From Ectobius pallidus (taxonomy: Eukaryota; Arthropoda; Insecta; Blattodea; Ectobiidae): a stretch of 64,000 nt of DNA. Of the stretch, positions 53,801 through 56,597 are shown in pieces. Location of the stretch: assembly GCA_964059195.1 (NCBI GenBank), contig CAXKWD010000011.1, forward strand, positions 15,722,978-15,786,977. Direction: 5' to 3'. Every line of letters begins with the position of its first letter. Position 1 is the first letter of the stretch. A program made the position numbers and the translations under genes. Under the pieces are notes generated by a model. The model was not told the origin of the DNA. It was given only the letters and a program-made list of their open reading frames with translations, and did no database searches.

Positions 53801-56597
53801 GCGGTCAAGTCAATCTAATAACAATAGTAATACAATACAAAATTTTTGCTTTTCTTTGATTCTCATTTCCGACTGAGACATGACAACACTTAACGCCGAA
53901 TTTTTCCTTCTTGCATTAAACAAACAACACTTCAAAGACAGCACCTCTAGCGACCAAAAAAAAAAGTTAATACACTCAATGTAAATACATGAAAATGACT
54001 AAATAAGGAAGCAAATGACATGAAAATGACAAAATAATGACCTAAAATTGAAATAAATGCTCTAAAAATATAAAATGGCATAAAATGACAAAAAATGACC
54101 TAATAAAAATGCACTTCTATAATCTAGAGGCCATGATTAGGATTTATCCACAAGTTGGCAATGTGTATGCAGCATCAATAAAAAGATGACATGTCATTAG
54201 AATCCGGGCCCTGGTCATAACTTTATAACACTCAGTGGCATAATTCTTCTCTTAATTAATATCATCTACTGTTAAAAGGGTTTCTTTTACCTTCGGCTGT
54301 CTAAAAAATAGCATGCCTGCTCTTGCAACATTATTAGGCACACCAGGGAATTAATACAATGTAAGCCACTGTTCATGATTTTATTCTGTACATTGTAGAC
54401 ATTACCCTTGGAAACATTTTAAGGAAAACGTTACTGTTAGCATCAAACACTATTGGGGGATATTCTAAAAAAGGAAGCATAAAGTATGAGCGACTTCTTG
54501 CTGAGCAGTGTAGTCACTCACAAGTCATATGCAAAATAACACCGGAACGACAGAAAGTTCTGACTCACCGGCTATCACTTTATGCTCAGGCAATCCACAC
54601 GAAACATGCACCTGCATAAACAAACTTACGAAAATAAACAAGGGTCTTCTCGCAGTGGGAGATGCCAGATCAGCATTATGAAGAGGAAGACAATTAATTA
54701 TTTCTGCTCTCTCTGAAGGGACTGCATAGAATGGTCATTTACATCATCATATCAGATACCGCAATGGAAGAAGTACAGGATCACATAATTGCAAGCCCCA
54801 CACACAAGTTCTTTACCACACTCCTGGGAGCGTACGGGCAATATCGGAGGAAAGAGCTAGCAGGCAATCACGCGCGGTGAAAAAATGCAGCCCAAAATGC
54901 AACACGTTCTTCCTCGCATGATAGAGTGTCAACAAAAGAGTACGCGCGGAAGATTGTTCGTGTAAATGCCAAACACGCGCGAATTCTCTCTCAAAAGAAC
55001 GGCGCGTGGAGTGTGTAAATTTTGTACACGCCAGCTAAGAGCGTGCGGTATATTGTTTAAAGTTCAGAACAGAGGAGTTGATCTGCTCTTGGAGAGTTTT
55101 GTTTGTTTGTCTTCTGCCTTTACATACACACACACACTTCCAGGCGAAAGAGTGCAGCCTTGCACGAATGACGTACCGCGCGGTTTCTTTTGATTGTGTA
55201 TTGCCTTTACATGCACATGTTTTCACGAGCATTTGAGTGCACACCTGCCTAAACTCGAGCGATAAAGTTTGTGTGTAAGGGTAGCTAATCTATAATATTT
55301 TAGGATTAAATTAGTTTAATGAAAATTCATAACATAATTGCAACATTTAATATAATTAGTATTTTTAAATGTGATATGAAACATTCATATAACTCCCTCT
55401 ACTCTTAATATAGCCTATTCTAGTGTAGAGTACACGGCTGCATTGCAGTAGTGCGCATTCACTTGTATCTGCCTCGTTTCCAAGTCGCATTATTCGCAAG
55501 GCAAGACCAAAAAATCCAAGTCTACATTGTATAAAATGAATGGCTTATAACTAGCCTTCAGAGAATTTCTTGGGAGAAGTTTTTCAAATAGTACTTATTA
55601 CAATATATTATAGTAGGCCTACATAATAAGCCTATAAAATTGTTAAAACTATTTCGAGAAAATTAAGAAAAATTAAATTTTCGTCAAATAAAGTGCTTGT
55701 AAAAATGAAAAGAAAGTCGTTGCCGTACCTCGTGTCGCATCCCTGAAGGATACACAATCCAAATAAAATCTTAATAAATGCACTCGAATACTTTTGTATA
55801 ACCTAGGCGTGGCAGTACACCTTTCTTCAAATTCTAATATAGAATAAGAGGCCGTGTTGCACAGAATAGGTATTCAGTTATATTAGCCTGATGCAAAGCT
55901 TTACCGTTCACCAGACAAGATTGAGTTTCTGTGAACGATGCCTGCCTTGTAACTACCCGTCAGAATTTTTTTTTCGAAAAAAATATTTCAAATAAAAGTT
56001 TAGCTCTTAGCATAAGCACATCAATTACAAAATTTAAACAAAATTTTTAAACCCCTAGTACCTAGTACTGATAGACGGATTAAAACTAAAAATTTGTAGT
56101 TTTCATTCTTTCCGGAATGTCCATATATTCCACGCGAATCATCCTAATAGCATGCTGTGAGTGAAGTGAGTGTGCTGTTTTGGTAGCTCACAAATCTCCT
56201 ACTTAATACTCCCGCCGCTCATTCTTATAGCATGCGGAATTGAAGCGGGCACTAAGCGACAGAGTACAAAGAGCATCATGTCACGTGGGCGCAGTGGGTG
56301 GGGGAGTCCTCAGGCTTTTTATGCATACGACTGCAAGTGCAAACTTGAAATCTGCCAGTAAGAACTTCATACTCTTTTTTTTAGAATATCCCCCATTGTT
56401 ATTATTTGATCATACTAAGTTATAGTTTGTATGGTGTGTTCACTTACTCTATTCGAGTCCAGGTACAGTTCCTCAAGAGTCCTTTCATACGCAAAGACTT
56501 CAGGAGGCACATCCTGCAGCATCCCATGTTGATAGTCCAGTTGTCGTACATCCTCAGCCTGAGACCTCACACAGTTCAAGAAGCACTTCCACGGCAT
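2201..56597 (-). CDS. Lap1: LAP-family scaffold protein (Erbin/LRRC7/Lap1-like), 13 coding exons, spliced
   Basis: The coding sequence joins 13 exons: 56448-56597, 52911-53046, 40808-41097, 36973-37047, 34938-35063, 34310-34529, 32958-33251, 31778-31992, 25790-25915, 22430-23081, 16003-17669, 3954-4043 and 2201-2380. Lengths sum to 4,221 nt (1,406 residues plus stop), with no in-frame stop and GT-AG introns throughout. Leucine-rich repeats fill about residues 15-405, a LAP-specific segment (TPYPKEL) follows near 475, residues 503-1317 are Ser/Pro-rich and probably disordered, and 1318-1406 form one PDZ domain with a GLGF loop. Length and order match vertebrate Erbin and Densin; Scribble differs in having four PDZ domains. 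Family members are cortical or basolateral scaffolds whose PDZ domain binds C-terminal peptides of membrane and junction proteins. The membrane role here is inferred. The symbol follows the Drosophila single-PDZ LAP gene. Alternative exons inside the two 12-kb introns cannot be excluded. Confidence 0.93.
2381..3953 (-). other. Intron between coding exons 12 and 13
   Basis: This 1,573-nt GT-AG intron contains a tRNA-like SINE at about 3295-3470. The rest is AT-rich with no other supported feature. The 182-residue plus-strand open frame running through the SINE looks accidental. Confidence 0.85.
3295..3470 (-). mobile_element. tRNA-derived SINE
   Basis: Read on the minus strand, 3402-3386 gives GCCGGGTTCAATTCCC, a good RNA polymerase III B box, preceded by an A-box-like stretch near 3445. 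A GC-rich body then runs to the CCTCTCACGGG at about 3300. The GC-rich block stands out from the AT-rich intron. No target duplication could be assigned, so the ends are approximate. Confidence 0.6.
3954..4043 (-). CDS. Lap1: Lap1-like coding exon 12 (PDZ first half)
   Basis: This is a 90-nt exon (30 codons), phase 0-0, with a GATGTTTCAG acceptor and a GTAAGT donor. It encodes [18 protein letters not shown], the first strand and carboxylate-binding GLGF loop of the PDZ domain. The rest lies on the last exon. Confidence 0.96.
4836..5453 (+). mobile_element. Internally deleted mariner element with intact ends
   Basis: Terminal inverted repeats starting CGAGGGTGGACC (left) and ending GATCCACCCTCG (right) are flanked by TA on both sides (4834-4835 and 5454-5455), the Tc1/mariner target. 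The interior encodes the transposase N-terminus ([13 protein letters not shown], about 4999-5045). This runs into a C-terminal part ([19 protein letters not shown], about 5146-5202) that carries the third catalytic Asp region. The middle with the first two catalytic Asp residues is missing and the frame is broken. At 618 bp, half a usual mariner, it is non-autonomous. Confidence 0.9.
7281..7526. mobile_element. MITE with ~40-bp inverted repeats
   Basis: The ends are AGGGGACTATTAGC (left) and GCTAATAGACCCCT (right). Imperfect inverted complementarity continues about 40 bp inward, including GATAAAAGATA against TATCTTTTATC. A CATA tetranucleotide flanks both ends (7277-7280 and 7527-7530). There is no coding capacity. 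Superfamily unassigned. Confidence 0.75.
7807..8148. mobile_element. pogo/Tigger-like MITE remnant
   Basis: The left end after TA reads CAGCAGCACCCCGCTAGTCC. The right end (TTCGGACTAGCAGGGTTCTG) is its near inverse. The TA at the right side has changed to AT. This terminus resembles pogo-family ends. No open frame is present. Confidence 0.6.
8301..9001 (-). mobile_element. hAT element remnant with 8-bp target duplication
   Basis: The direct repeat CACTAAAG flanks the element (8293-8300 and 9002-9009), the 8 bp expected of hAT. Terminal repeats are GAGGCCTTTCCAACT and its near inverse AGTTGGAAAGGCCTG. On the minus strand at about 8660-8480 is a decayed transposase C-terminus reading [20 protein letters not shown] after a stop, the hAT dimerisation region. 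The element is much shorter than an autonomous hAT. Confidence 0.85.
9242..9729. mobile_element. pogo/Tigger-like remnant
   Basis: The left end TA-CAGCAAACTCCCAATTA and the right end TAATCAGGAGTTTGATG are imperfect inverses. Subterminal text such as GGATTATCCGG and GGTCCCAAATTAACA recurs in the larger pogo-like element at 38.3-39.4 kb. No coding remnant is recognised. Confidence 0.55.
10295..10353. repeat. (AAT)n / (GAT)n microsatellite
   Basis: An interrupted trinucleotide run of AAT grades into GATGTTGATGATG. It produces isoleucine runs in open frames on both strands, which are not genes. Confidence 0.95.
10795..11021 (-). mobile_element. Palindromic Penelope-type (PLE) terminal insertion
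   Basis: Two inverted arms of about 70 bp (10833-10903 and 10953-11021), including TACACTAGTTTAAAAT and GAATAGTTAAAACAATGC, enclose a 49-bp centre. A 38-bp non-palindromic extension lies on the left. The whole is bounded by the 11-bp direct repeat AAAAATTAAAG (10784-10794 and 11022-11032). On the minus strand the centre reads CTGAGGA-A, a GGGTC/GACCC stem, then GAAACG. Assignment to PLE rests on the same layout in the GIY-YIG-bearing insertion at 59336-62597. Confidence 0.7.
11501..11724. mobile_element. hAT MITE with perfect 8-bp target duplication
   Basis: The terminal repeats CAGCGGTTCCCAAACT and AGTTTGGGAACCACTG are near-perfect inverses. GTCTATCG flanks the 224-bp element exactly on both sides (11493-11500 and 11725-11732). 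TIR sequence and 8-bp duplication are hAT hallmarks. It has no coding capacity. Confidence 0.93.
12473..13122 (-). mobile_element. hAT-like element with zinc-finger ORF remnant
   Basis: The ends are CAGAGATGCCAAC and its inverse GTTGGCATCTCTG, flanked by ATTACA on both sides (12467-12472 and 13123-13128). A minus-strand frame from 12690 encodes [14 protein letters not shown] and later [15 protein letters not shown], the zinc-finger start of a hAT-type transposase. It then decays. A second copy of the right terminus at about 12942-12955 and a 23-bp internal inverted repeat (12797-12861) suggest internal rearrangement. The 6-bp flank leaves the superfamily open. Confidence 0.7.
13637..13647. 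repeat. Poly-G tract
   Basis: This short G homopolymer lies in a GAAAG-rich stretch. Nothing else is supported here. Confidence 0.9.
13783..13941. mobile_element. Imperfect palindrome, probable Penelope-type terminal pair
   Basis: Arms of about 46 bp (13785-13830 against 13890-13939) share TATAAATACCT, AACTAGTTT and ATTCAT at about 80% identity. Both read outward as a CTGA-type start, an AAAC and then TAGTTYAGGTATTTATA. The layout resembles the 10.8- and 34.7-kb insertions but is more decayed. Only a weak duplication (GAAGTTGA / GAAGGTGA) is visible. Confidence 0.5.
14588..14607. repeat. (TA)n microsatellite
   Basis: This is a pure TA dinucleotide run inside the intron. Confidence 0.95.
14879..15060. 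repeat. ~65-bp tandem repeat, about 2.7 copies
   Basis: The unit contains GTGAATTGTAAATTTCTAGTAA and recurs at about 14879, 14943 and 15010 with point and indel differences. Just downstream is AATAAAGAATTGAATTTAAT, which looks like a LINE 3' terminus, so the repeat may be a LINE 3' UTR. No reverse-transcriptase remnant is seen upstream. Confidence 0.65.
16003..17669 (-). CDS. Lap1: Lap1-like coding exon 11 (large Ser/Pro-rich linker with SxIP motifs)
   Basis: This 1,667-nt exon (residues 762-1317) has a TTCTTTTATAG acceptor at 17670 and a GTGAGT donor at 16002. The translation is rich in Ser, Thr, Pro and Asn, with many SP/TP sites and no visible fold. Four short motifs match S/T-x-I-P: SKIP at about 1072, TRIP at 1146, SRIP at 1221 and SKIP at 1267. 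All lie in basic Ser/Pro context, as in EB1-binding proteins. It ends [13 protein letters not shown] and joins directly to the PDZ exon in frame. Confidence 0.93.
18665..19250. mobile_element. hAT MITE, CAGGGCCC family, copy 1
   Basis: The left end CAGGGCCCAGATTTTGATGA and right end TCATCAAAATCCGGGCCCTG are inverses. The 8-bp duplication ATCATCAG is exact (18657-18664 and 19251-19258). The interior is rich in GGTCATTTT repeats in both orientations. The 53121-54213 element carries the same termini, so this is a family. Confidence 0.92.
19445..21932. mobile_element. PIF/Harbinger-like element, probably non-autonomous
   Basis: The ends GGGTGGTGTGCACCA and TGGTGCACGCCACCC are inverted, and both sides carry TAA (19442-19444 and 21933-21935), the 3-bp PIF/Harbinger target. 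Both subterminal regions are packed with variants of ACTAAAGAAGTA, ACTAAAGTAGTA and ACTAAAAGAGTA, likely transposase-binding sites. The 2.5-kb length suits a coding element, but I found no DDE transposase. A minus-strand stretch near 20630-20470 is open but unrecognised. Confidence 0.75.
22430..23081 (-). CDS. Lap1: Lap1-like coding exon 10 (charged tandem repeats, PPxY)
   Basis: This 652-nt exon (residues 545-761) runs from a TTTCTGCAG acceptor to a GTTAGT donor at 22429. It is polar and probably disordered. Residues 603-685 hold about five imperfect copies of a 14-residue unit of the form PRDKFLxQKEExLS. A PPPY motif, a potential WW-domain ligand, lies at about 708-711. A Pro/Ser-rich tail follows. 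I know of no named domain here. Confidence 0.88.
23560..23830 (-). mobile_element. tRNA-derived SINE
   Basis: On the minus strand the head reads GGCCATGGTGGCCTAGAAG (A-box-like), then GGTCGCGGGAACAGACCC (B-box-like), spaced as in a tRNA. A GC-rich body follows. The block contrasts with its AT-rich surroundings. Ends are approximate and no target duplication was found. Confidence 0.55.
23974..24030. repeat. (GT)n(AT)n microsatellite
   Basis: A run of about 18 GT units is followed directly by AT units. It accounts for the open frames on both strands here. Confidence 0.97.
24076..24130 (+). mobile_element. Possible Helitron 5' end
   Basis: TCTATATATATAAAG, followed by GTGCGTTTGTTTGATC, resembles the 5' start of many arthropod Helitrons. 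No CTRR 3' end with hairpin could be tied to it, so this is a weak call. Confidence 0.25.
24550..24800 (+). mobile_element. tRNA-derived SINE
   Basis: GGCCAGTTAGTTAAGGCAC (A-box region) is followed about 38 nt later by CTGGTTTGATCCCTG (B box). A non-tRNA body then ends in CCATAGGGTTTCCATGG. Head spacing fits a tRNA-like promoter. The orientation is plus, antisense to the host gene. Confidence 0.65.
25790..25915 (-). CDS. Lap1: Lap1-like coding exon 9 (linker)
   Basis: This is a 126-nt exon (42 codons, residues 503-544), phase 0-0. The acceptor is TTATTACAG and the donor GTAAAA. It encodes a Lys-rich linker starting [18 protein letters not shown]. There is no family signature here. The call rests on perfect phase, a good acceptor and an open frame between flanking exons, so it is somewhat less certain than the LRR exons. 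Confidence 0.8.
26250..26610 (-). mobile_element. LINE 3' end fragment
   Basis: Minus-strand translation near 26585-26455 reads [20 protein letters not shown] and [12 protein letters not shown], then a stop. This is the C-terminal tail of a LINE ORF2 related to the one at 43.9-44.3 kb. It is followed by an A/T-rich TAAATAAATAAATA tail at 26262-26280. It is strongly 5' truncated. Confidence 0.6.
28289..28548. mobile_element. MITE with 35-bp inverted repeats
   Basis: The ends CCGGGGTGCGTGGGCAAAGA and TCTTTGCCCGCACACCCCGG are near-perfect inverses, extending through GAGTTAAGTCCAC. AATT flanks both sides, either a 4-bp duplication or part of the repeat. There is no coding capacity. It sits inside the motif-rich region at 28.0-30.6 kb. 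Confidence 0.8.
29074..29400 (-). pseudogene. Decayed ORF of an unassigned repeat family
   Basis: A 94-codon minus-strand frame is basic, then Thr/Pro-rich: [17 protein letters not shown] followed by [11 protein letters not shown]. It lies between blocks of the TCCACRGAAGTGA motif. The basic-then-TPPTSP pattern looks like part of a larger repeated protein rather than a host exon, because the frame is stopped on both sides. Function unknown. Confidence 0.35.
31140..31614. mobile_element. DNA-transposon MITE with CAGTGC ends
   Basis: The left end CAGTGCGTTCTTTTTTAAAG and right end CTTTAAAAAGAAATGCACTG are inverses over about 20 bp. ATA flanks both ends. The 475-bp interior is richer in GC than its surroundings. 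Superfamily is uncertain. Confidence 0.7.
31778..31992 (-). CDS. Lap1: Lap1-like coding exon 8 (LAP-specific segment)
   Basis: This 215-nt exon (residues 431-502) has an ATTTTCAG acceptor at 31993 and a GTACAG donor at 31777. It contains [19 protein letters not shown], the short conserved motif after the LRRs of LAP proteins. The donor is weaker than the others, but the phase fits the next exon. Confidence 0.92.
31993..32957 (-). other. Intron between coding exons 7 and 8
   Basis: This 965-nt intron is AT-rich. CAGGGGTTCCCAATC at about 32056 looks like one hAT terminus, but no partner end was found. Nothing else is supported. Confidence 0.85.
32958..33251 (-). CDS. Lap1: Lap1-like coding exon 7 (last LRRs and LRR cap)
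   Basis: This 294-nt exon (residues 333-430) opens [16 protein letters not shown] after a TTTTTTCAG acceptor and ends at a GTATGT donor (32957). It completes the LRR domain with [20 protein letters not shown]. It then enters the LAP-typical cap ([20 protein letters not shown], followed by LPQ), which is shared by Erbin, Densin and Scribble. Confidence 0.95.
33252..34309 (-). other. Intron between coding exons 6 and 7
   Basis: This 1,058-nt AT-rich intron shows no repeat or gene that I can support. Confidence 0.9.
34310..34529 (-). CDS. Lap1: Lap1-like coding exon 6 (three LRRs)
   Basis: This 220-nt exon (residues 260-332 plus one base) has a TTTTCAG acceptor and a GTAATA donor at 34309. It carries three consecutive repeats: [20 protein letters not shown], the [17 protein letters not shown] repeat and [20 protein letters not shown]. 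Phase 1 at the end matches the next exon. Confidence 0.95.
34577..34653 (-). other. tRNA-like sequence (pseudo-tRNA or SINE head)
   Basis: On the minus strand it reads GGCTAACTCACTTGGTAGAC (A box, D-arm-like), and about 45 nt later TGGGTTCAAGTCC (B box), ending in a T-rich tail. The outer stem strands do not pair, so a functional tRNA is unlikely. It lies in the 408-nt intron between coding exons 5 and 6. Confidence 0.5.
34675..34898 (+). mobile_element. Palindromic Penelope-type insertion in a 408-nt intron
   Basis: The 12-bp direct repeat AAGGTAGCAGAT (34663-34674 and 34899-34910) bounds a 224-bp insertion. Two inverted arms of about 83 bp (34711-34794 and 34819-34898) differ at only a few positions. 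A 36-bp extension lies on the left. The centre reads CTGATGA-T, a GGTGAGA/TCTCATC stem, then GAAACG. No protein is encoded. The PLE assignment is by shared architecture with the GIY-YIG-bearing copy at 59.3-62.6 kb. Its high arm identity suggests a young insertion. Confidence 0.75.
34938..35063 (-). CDS. Lap1: Lap1-like coding exon 5 (two LRRs)
   Basis: This is a 126-nt exon (42 codons, residues 218-259), phase 0-0. The acceptor is TTCTGTTTGCAG and the donor GTGAGT at 34937. It reads [16 protein letters not shown] and then a second repeat ending SCNEIP. The downstream intron is only 408 nt and holds a palindromic retroelement starting about 39 nt from this donor. Confidence 0.94.
35064..36972 (-). 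other. Intron between coding exons 4 and 5
   Basis: This 1,909-nt intron is mostly AT-rich. Near 36434-36466 is CCCTGAAAAAGGTGG...CACCGAAAGG, a stem-loop like the Penelope-type cores elsewhere in the window, suggesting an old PLE remnant on the plus strand. The 35790-35960 stretch is GC-richer but unrecognised. Confidence 0.7.
36973..37047 (-). CDS. Lap1: Lap1-like coding exon 4 (LRR)
   Basis: This is a 75-nt exon of 25 codons, phase 0 at both ends, with a pyrimidine-rich acceptor (TTTTTCAG) and a GTAAGA donor. It encodes one repeat beginning [18 protein letters not shown], in register with the preceding DL and the following FIGNLKKL. Confidence 0.92.
38160..38330 (+). mobile_element. LINE ORF2 C-terminal fragment
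   Basis: Plus-strand translation gives [20 protein letters not shown], then [14 protein letters not shown]. It aligns with the tail of the LINE ORF2 at 43.9-44.3 kb ([34 protein letters not shown]). It is cut off where the pogo-like element begins, so the LINE was there first. Confidence 0.65.
38332..39373 (+). mobile_element. pogo/Tigger-like element with decayed transposase
   Basis: TA flanks both ends. The termini CCCTCCTCTCGATTATCC and, inverted, CAGCCAACTCTCAATTTTCC match imperfectly. Plus-strand translation near 38675-38830 reads [18 protein letters not shown] and, after a stop, [15 protein letters not shown]. This is the helix-turn-helix DNA-binding start of pogo/Tigger/jerky-type transposases. 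The DDE part is missing or unrecognisable. Confidence 0.75.
39471..39719. mobile_element. MITE with TTGGTTCTAAAAGGGCC termini
   Basis: The left CTTGGTTCTAAAAGGGCCAA and right TTGGCCCTTTTAGAACCAA are inverses. Weaker complementarity continues for about 45 bp. The element is about 250 bp with no coding capacity. Target duplication is unclear. Confidence 0.75.
39900..40260 (+). mobile_element. LINE reverse-transcriptase C-terminal fragment
   Basis: A plus-strand frame reads [20 protein letters not shown], then [16 protein letters not shown] and NRAEWRRW. This is the conserved tail after the RT domain in many insect non-LTR elements (R-W-x-GH-x-x-RM ... GRP-x-x-x-W). The upstream RT is absent, so it is a 5'-truncated copy. 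It differs from the tail type at 43.9 kb. Confidence 0.75.
40808..41097 (-). CDS. Lap1: Lap1-like coding exon 3 (four LRRs)
   Basis: This 290-nt exon holds residues 96-192. The acceptor ends TTTGCAG at 41098 and the donor is GTGAGT at 40807. It contains [19 protein letters not shown], nearly identical to the equivalent Erbin repeat, followed by [17 protein letters not shown]. This is the most diagnostic part of the gene for Erbin/LRRC7 over Scribble. A hAT MITE lies 109 bp upstream of its acceptor. Confidence 0.95.
41207..41644. mobile_element. hAT MITE with CGATACTCGATAC repeats
   Basis: The termini TAGGGATGGGTCGATAC and GACCCATCCCTA are inverted, and the 8-bp duplication CTTATTAG is exact (41199-41206 and 41645-41652). 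Both subterminal regions are arrays of CGATAC/GTATCG, likely transposase-binding repeats. It ends 109 bp from the acceptor of coding exon 3. Confidence 0.93.
42681..43482. mobile_element. Possible DNA element inside the hAT, with G-rich core
   Basis: AGGTAGATTTTCGAAG at the left and CTTCGAAATCTACCT at the right are near inverses. The interior has a different character (G-rich, with TATCTCGGCCCCTAT). A target duplication is not visible, and the inverted repeat is only 15 bp, so the boundaries are tentative. Confidence 0.4.
43096..43116 (+). repeat. G-quadruplex-type G-run array
   Basis: GGG is followed by three GGGGG blocks separated by single T, within 21 bp. A looser G-run group lies at about 42953-42976. 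Single-base loops are typical of very stable quadruplexes. Confidence 0.85.
43856..46577 (-). pseudogene. LINE A ORF2 3' part (endonuclease remainder, RT), frameshifted
   Basis: The frame down to 44536 continues the EEP endonuclease: [33 protein letters not shown] and the DLYHPAL histidine. The reverse transcriptase follows, with [42 protein letters not shown] and the catalytic LLFADDIK. A disruption at 44330-44536 shifts the last about 160 residues ([15 protein letters not shown] to the stop at 43856) into another frame. The N-terminus lies beyond LINE B, at 49083-49205. ORF2 is therefore dead twice over, by split and by frameshift. Confidence 0.88.
46591..49069 (-). mobile_element. LINE B: 5'-truncated non-LTR element inserted in LINE A
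   Basis: The 13-bp direct repeat CACTTAAGCTAAT (46578-46590 and 49070-49082) bounds the 2,479-bp insert and matches LINE A coding sequence at both edges, so it is a target-site duplication. The insert starts inside the endonuclease domain and ends 38 nt after the ORF stop, without a poly-A tail. It belongs to the same family as the LINE at 59615-61711. Confidence 0.93.
46629..49069 (-). CDS. LINE B ORF2 (endonuclease remnant, RT, CCHC finger), intact frame
   Basis: The open frame runs uninterrupted through the insert and is fused by chance to the LINE A start (858 codons in total). It shows an endonuclease remnant ([25 protein letters not shown]) with no N-terminal part. The RT follows: [60 protein letters not shown] and the catalytic [10 protein letters not shown]-terminal CX3CX3HX3C finger ([13 protein letters not shown]) ends the protein. 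No frameshift suggests recent insertion. Clade uncertain. Confidence 0.87.
49083..49205 (-). pseudogene. LINE A ORF2 5' piece (endonuclease start)
   Basis: The piece reads [20 protein letters not shown] and on through NYDVISLS, the first strand of an EEP endonuclease. The next residues (ETWL) are found 2.5 kb away at 46577, across the LINE B insertion. The start is Met at 49205 or 49187. Confidence 0.88.
49217..50173 (-). CDS. LINE A ORF1 (PHD-type zinc finger, coiled coil)
   Basis: This is an intact 318-codon frame. Residues 1-58 carry a Cys/His pattern ([10 protein letters not shown], then [14 protein letters not shown], then CQGC) typical of PHD-like fingers in LINE ORF1 proteins. Residues about 70-165 form a Glu/Lys/Leu-rich coiled coil. 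Then comes [16 protein letters not shown], the RNA-binding-like domain seen in insect ORF1 proteins. The product should bind element RNA and form particles. It ends 11 nt before the ORF2 start region. Confidence 0.85.
   Translation of the reverse strand: MDSCYVCNIKFSGRGDKTDKIQCTVCLETAHLKCLNIRKEDIDFLKTESSYKCQGCTRRKSDVHLMEPSAIIEKSNSGLITMLQEIKSEIIGIKETQRTLEVELGKSIEFCHEKLDACLKNQENYAKKLEETLNRLEEVKRDNLMLQNENKELKIRIEDLEQYSRINMLEIHGIPVQPQDNPAELIKKVGNTLDVNLQDCDIDACHRINTHPTSQLPSPIVVKFCRRSTKEELLHRRRVKRNLNTLDISFTLSSQIYINESLCPARRRLLAKCRQLRRSANIKFLWTRNGKIFMRKEDTSLVHNITTEEDLERFGNSL
50675..51520. mobile_element. Palindromic insertion with 14-bp target duplication
   Basis: ATTAAACGCAATGT flanks both sides (50661-50674 and 51521-51534). 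Arms of about 100 bp (50675-50770 and 51390-51490) share AAGTGTCTTAATTG, ATAGTGTCATCTGGATACAC and TAATATATTATTAGCTATA. A third partial copy lies at about 51245-51345. A 30-bp one-sided extension lies on the right. The centre is AT-rich and includes TGAGCTTTGCTCGTTGGGG, then AATAAAGTTCTCTCTC, which looks like a retroelement 3' end. The architecture matches the Penelope-type palindromes. Confidence 0.75.
50774..50807. repeat. (AT)n microsatellite
   Basis: This is a pure AT run at the tip of the left arm of the 50.7-kb palindrome. Confidence 0.95.
52010..52630 (-). pseudogene. Broken mariner transposase, C-terminal two thirds
   Basis: Minus-strand translation shows [16 protein letters not shown] (first catalytic Asp) near 52600, then a stop and frame changes. 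The intact part follows: [20 protein letters not shown] (second Asp) and [20 protein letters not shown] (third Asp region). The N-terminal DNA-binding domain and both terminal repeats are missing, so it is a dead fragment. It differs in sequence from the mariner at 4.8-5.5 kb. Confidence 0.88.
52911..53046 (-). CDS. Lap1: Lap1-like coding exon 2 (LRRs)
   Basis: This 136-nt exon (residues 51-95 plus one base) starts after TTTGATACAG and ends at a GTTAGT donor. It reads [18 protein letters not shown] and continues through a second repeat ([17 protein letters not shown]). It joins exon 1 in phase 0 and exon 3 in phase 1. The match to the second and third LRRs of Erbin is clear, including the SLPP and LDLSRN positions. 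Confidence 0.93.
53121..54213. mobile_element. hAT MITE, CAGGGCCC family, copy 2, with nested SINE
   Basis: The left CAGGACCCGGATTCTGATGA and right TCATTAGAATCCGGGCCCTG are inverses. The 8-bp duplication GTCATAAC is exact (53113-53120 and 54214-54221). AAAATGAC repeats fill the subterminal parts, as in copy 1 at 18.7 kb. A 315-bp SINE splits the interior. Confidence 0.92.
53491..53805 (-). mobile_element. tRNA-derived SINE with 13-bp target duplication
   Basis: On the minus strand from 53805 the head reads GCCGGCGTGGTCTTGTGGTT (A box), then CCCGGGTTCGATCCCCGG (B box), a clean tRNA-like promoter. CAAGTCAATCTAA flanks both sides (53478-53490 and 53806-53818). The body is GC-rich. The 3' end is T-rich rather than poly-A. 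Confidence 0.93.
54454..56395. mobile_element. 1.9-kb DNA element with GGGGGATATTC inverted termini
   Basis: The left TGGGGGATATTCTAAAAAA and right TTTTTTTAGAATATCCCCCA are inverses, with looser pairing beyond (AAGTATGA / TCATACT). The interior includes a CpG-rich stretch at 54840-55260 (repeated CGCGCG and ACGCGCG). I could not identify a transposase or a clear target duplication. Confidence 0.65.
56448..56597 (-). CDS. Lap1: Lap1-like coding exon 1 (start codon, LRR N-cap)
   Basis: This exon holds residues 1-50. The ATG at 56597 has A at -3, and an in-frame TGA lies two codons upstream, so it is the true start. The exon opens at 56620 after a polypyrimidine tract ending in CAG, giving 23 nt of 5' UTR here. 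The donor is GTAAGT at 56447 (phase 0). The start reads MPWKCFLNC; cysteines 5 and 9 sit where Erbin carries palmitoylated cysteines. The first LRR strand ([10 protein letters not shown]) ends the exon. Confidence 0.93.

Larger units (their letters stand above)
53047..56447 (-). other. Intron between coding exons 1 and 2
   Basis: This 3,401-nt intron is mostly two DNA elements: a hAT MITE with a nested SINE (53121-54213) and a 1.9-kb terminal-inverted-repeat element (54454-56395). The latter ends 52 bp from coding exon 1. The 54222-54453 spacer holds nothing recognisable. Confidence 0.88.
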
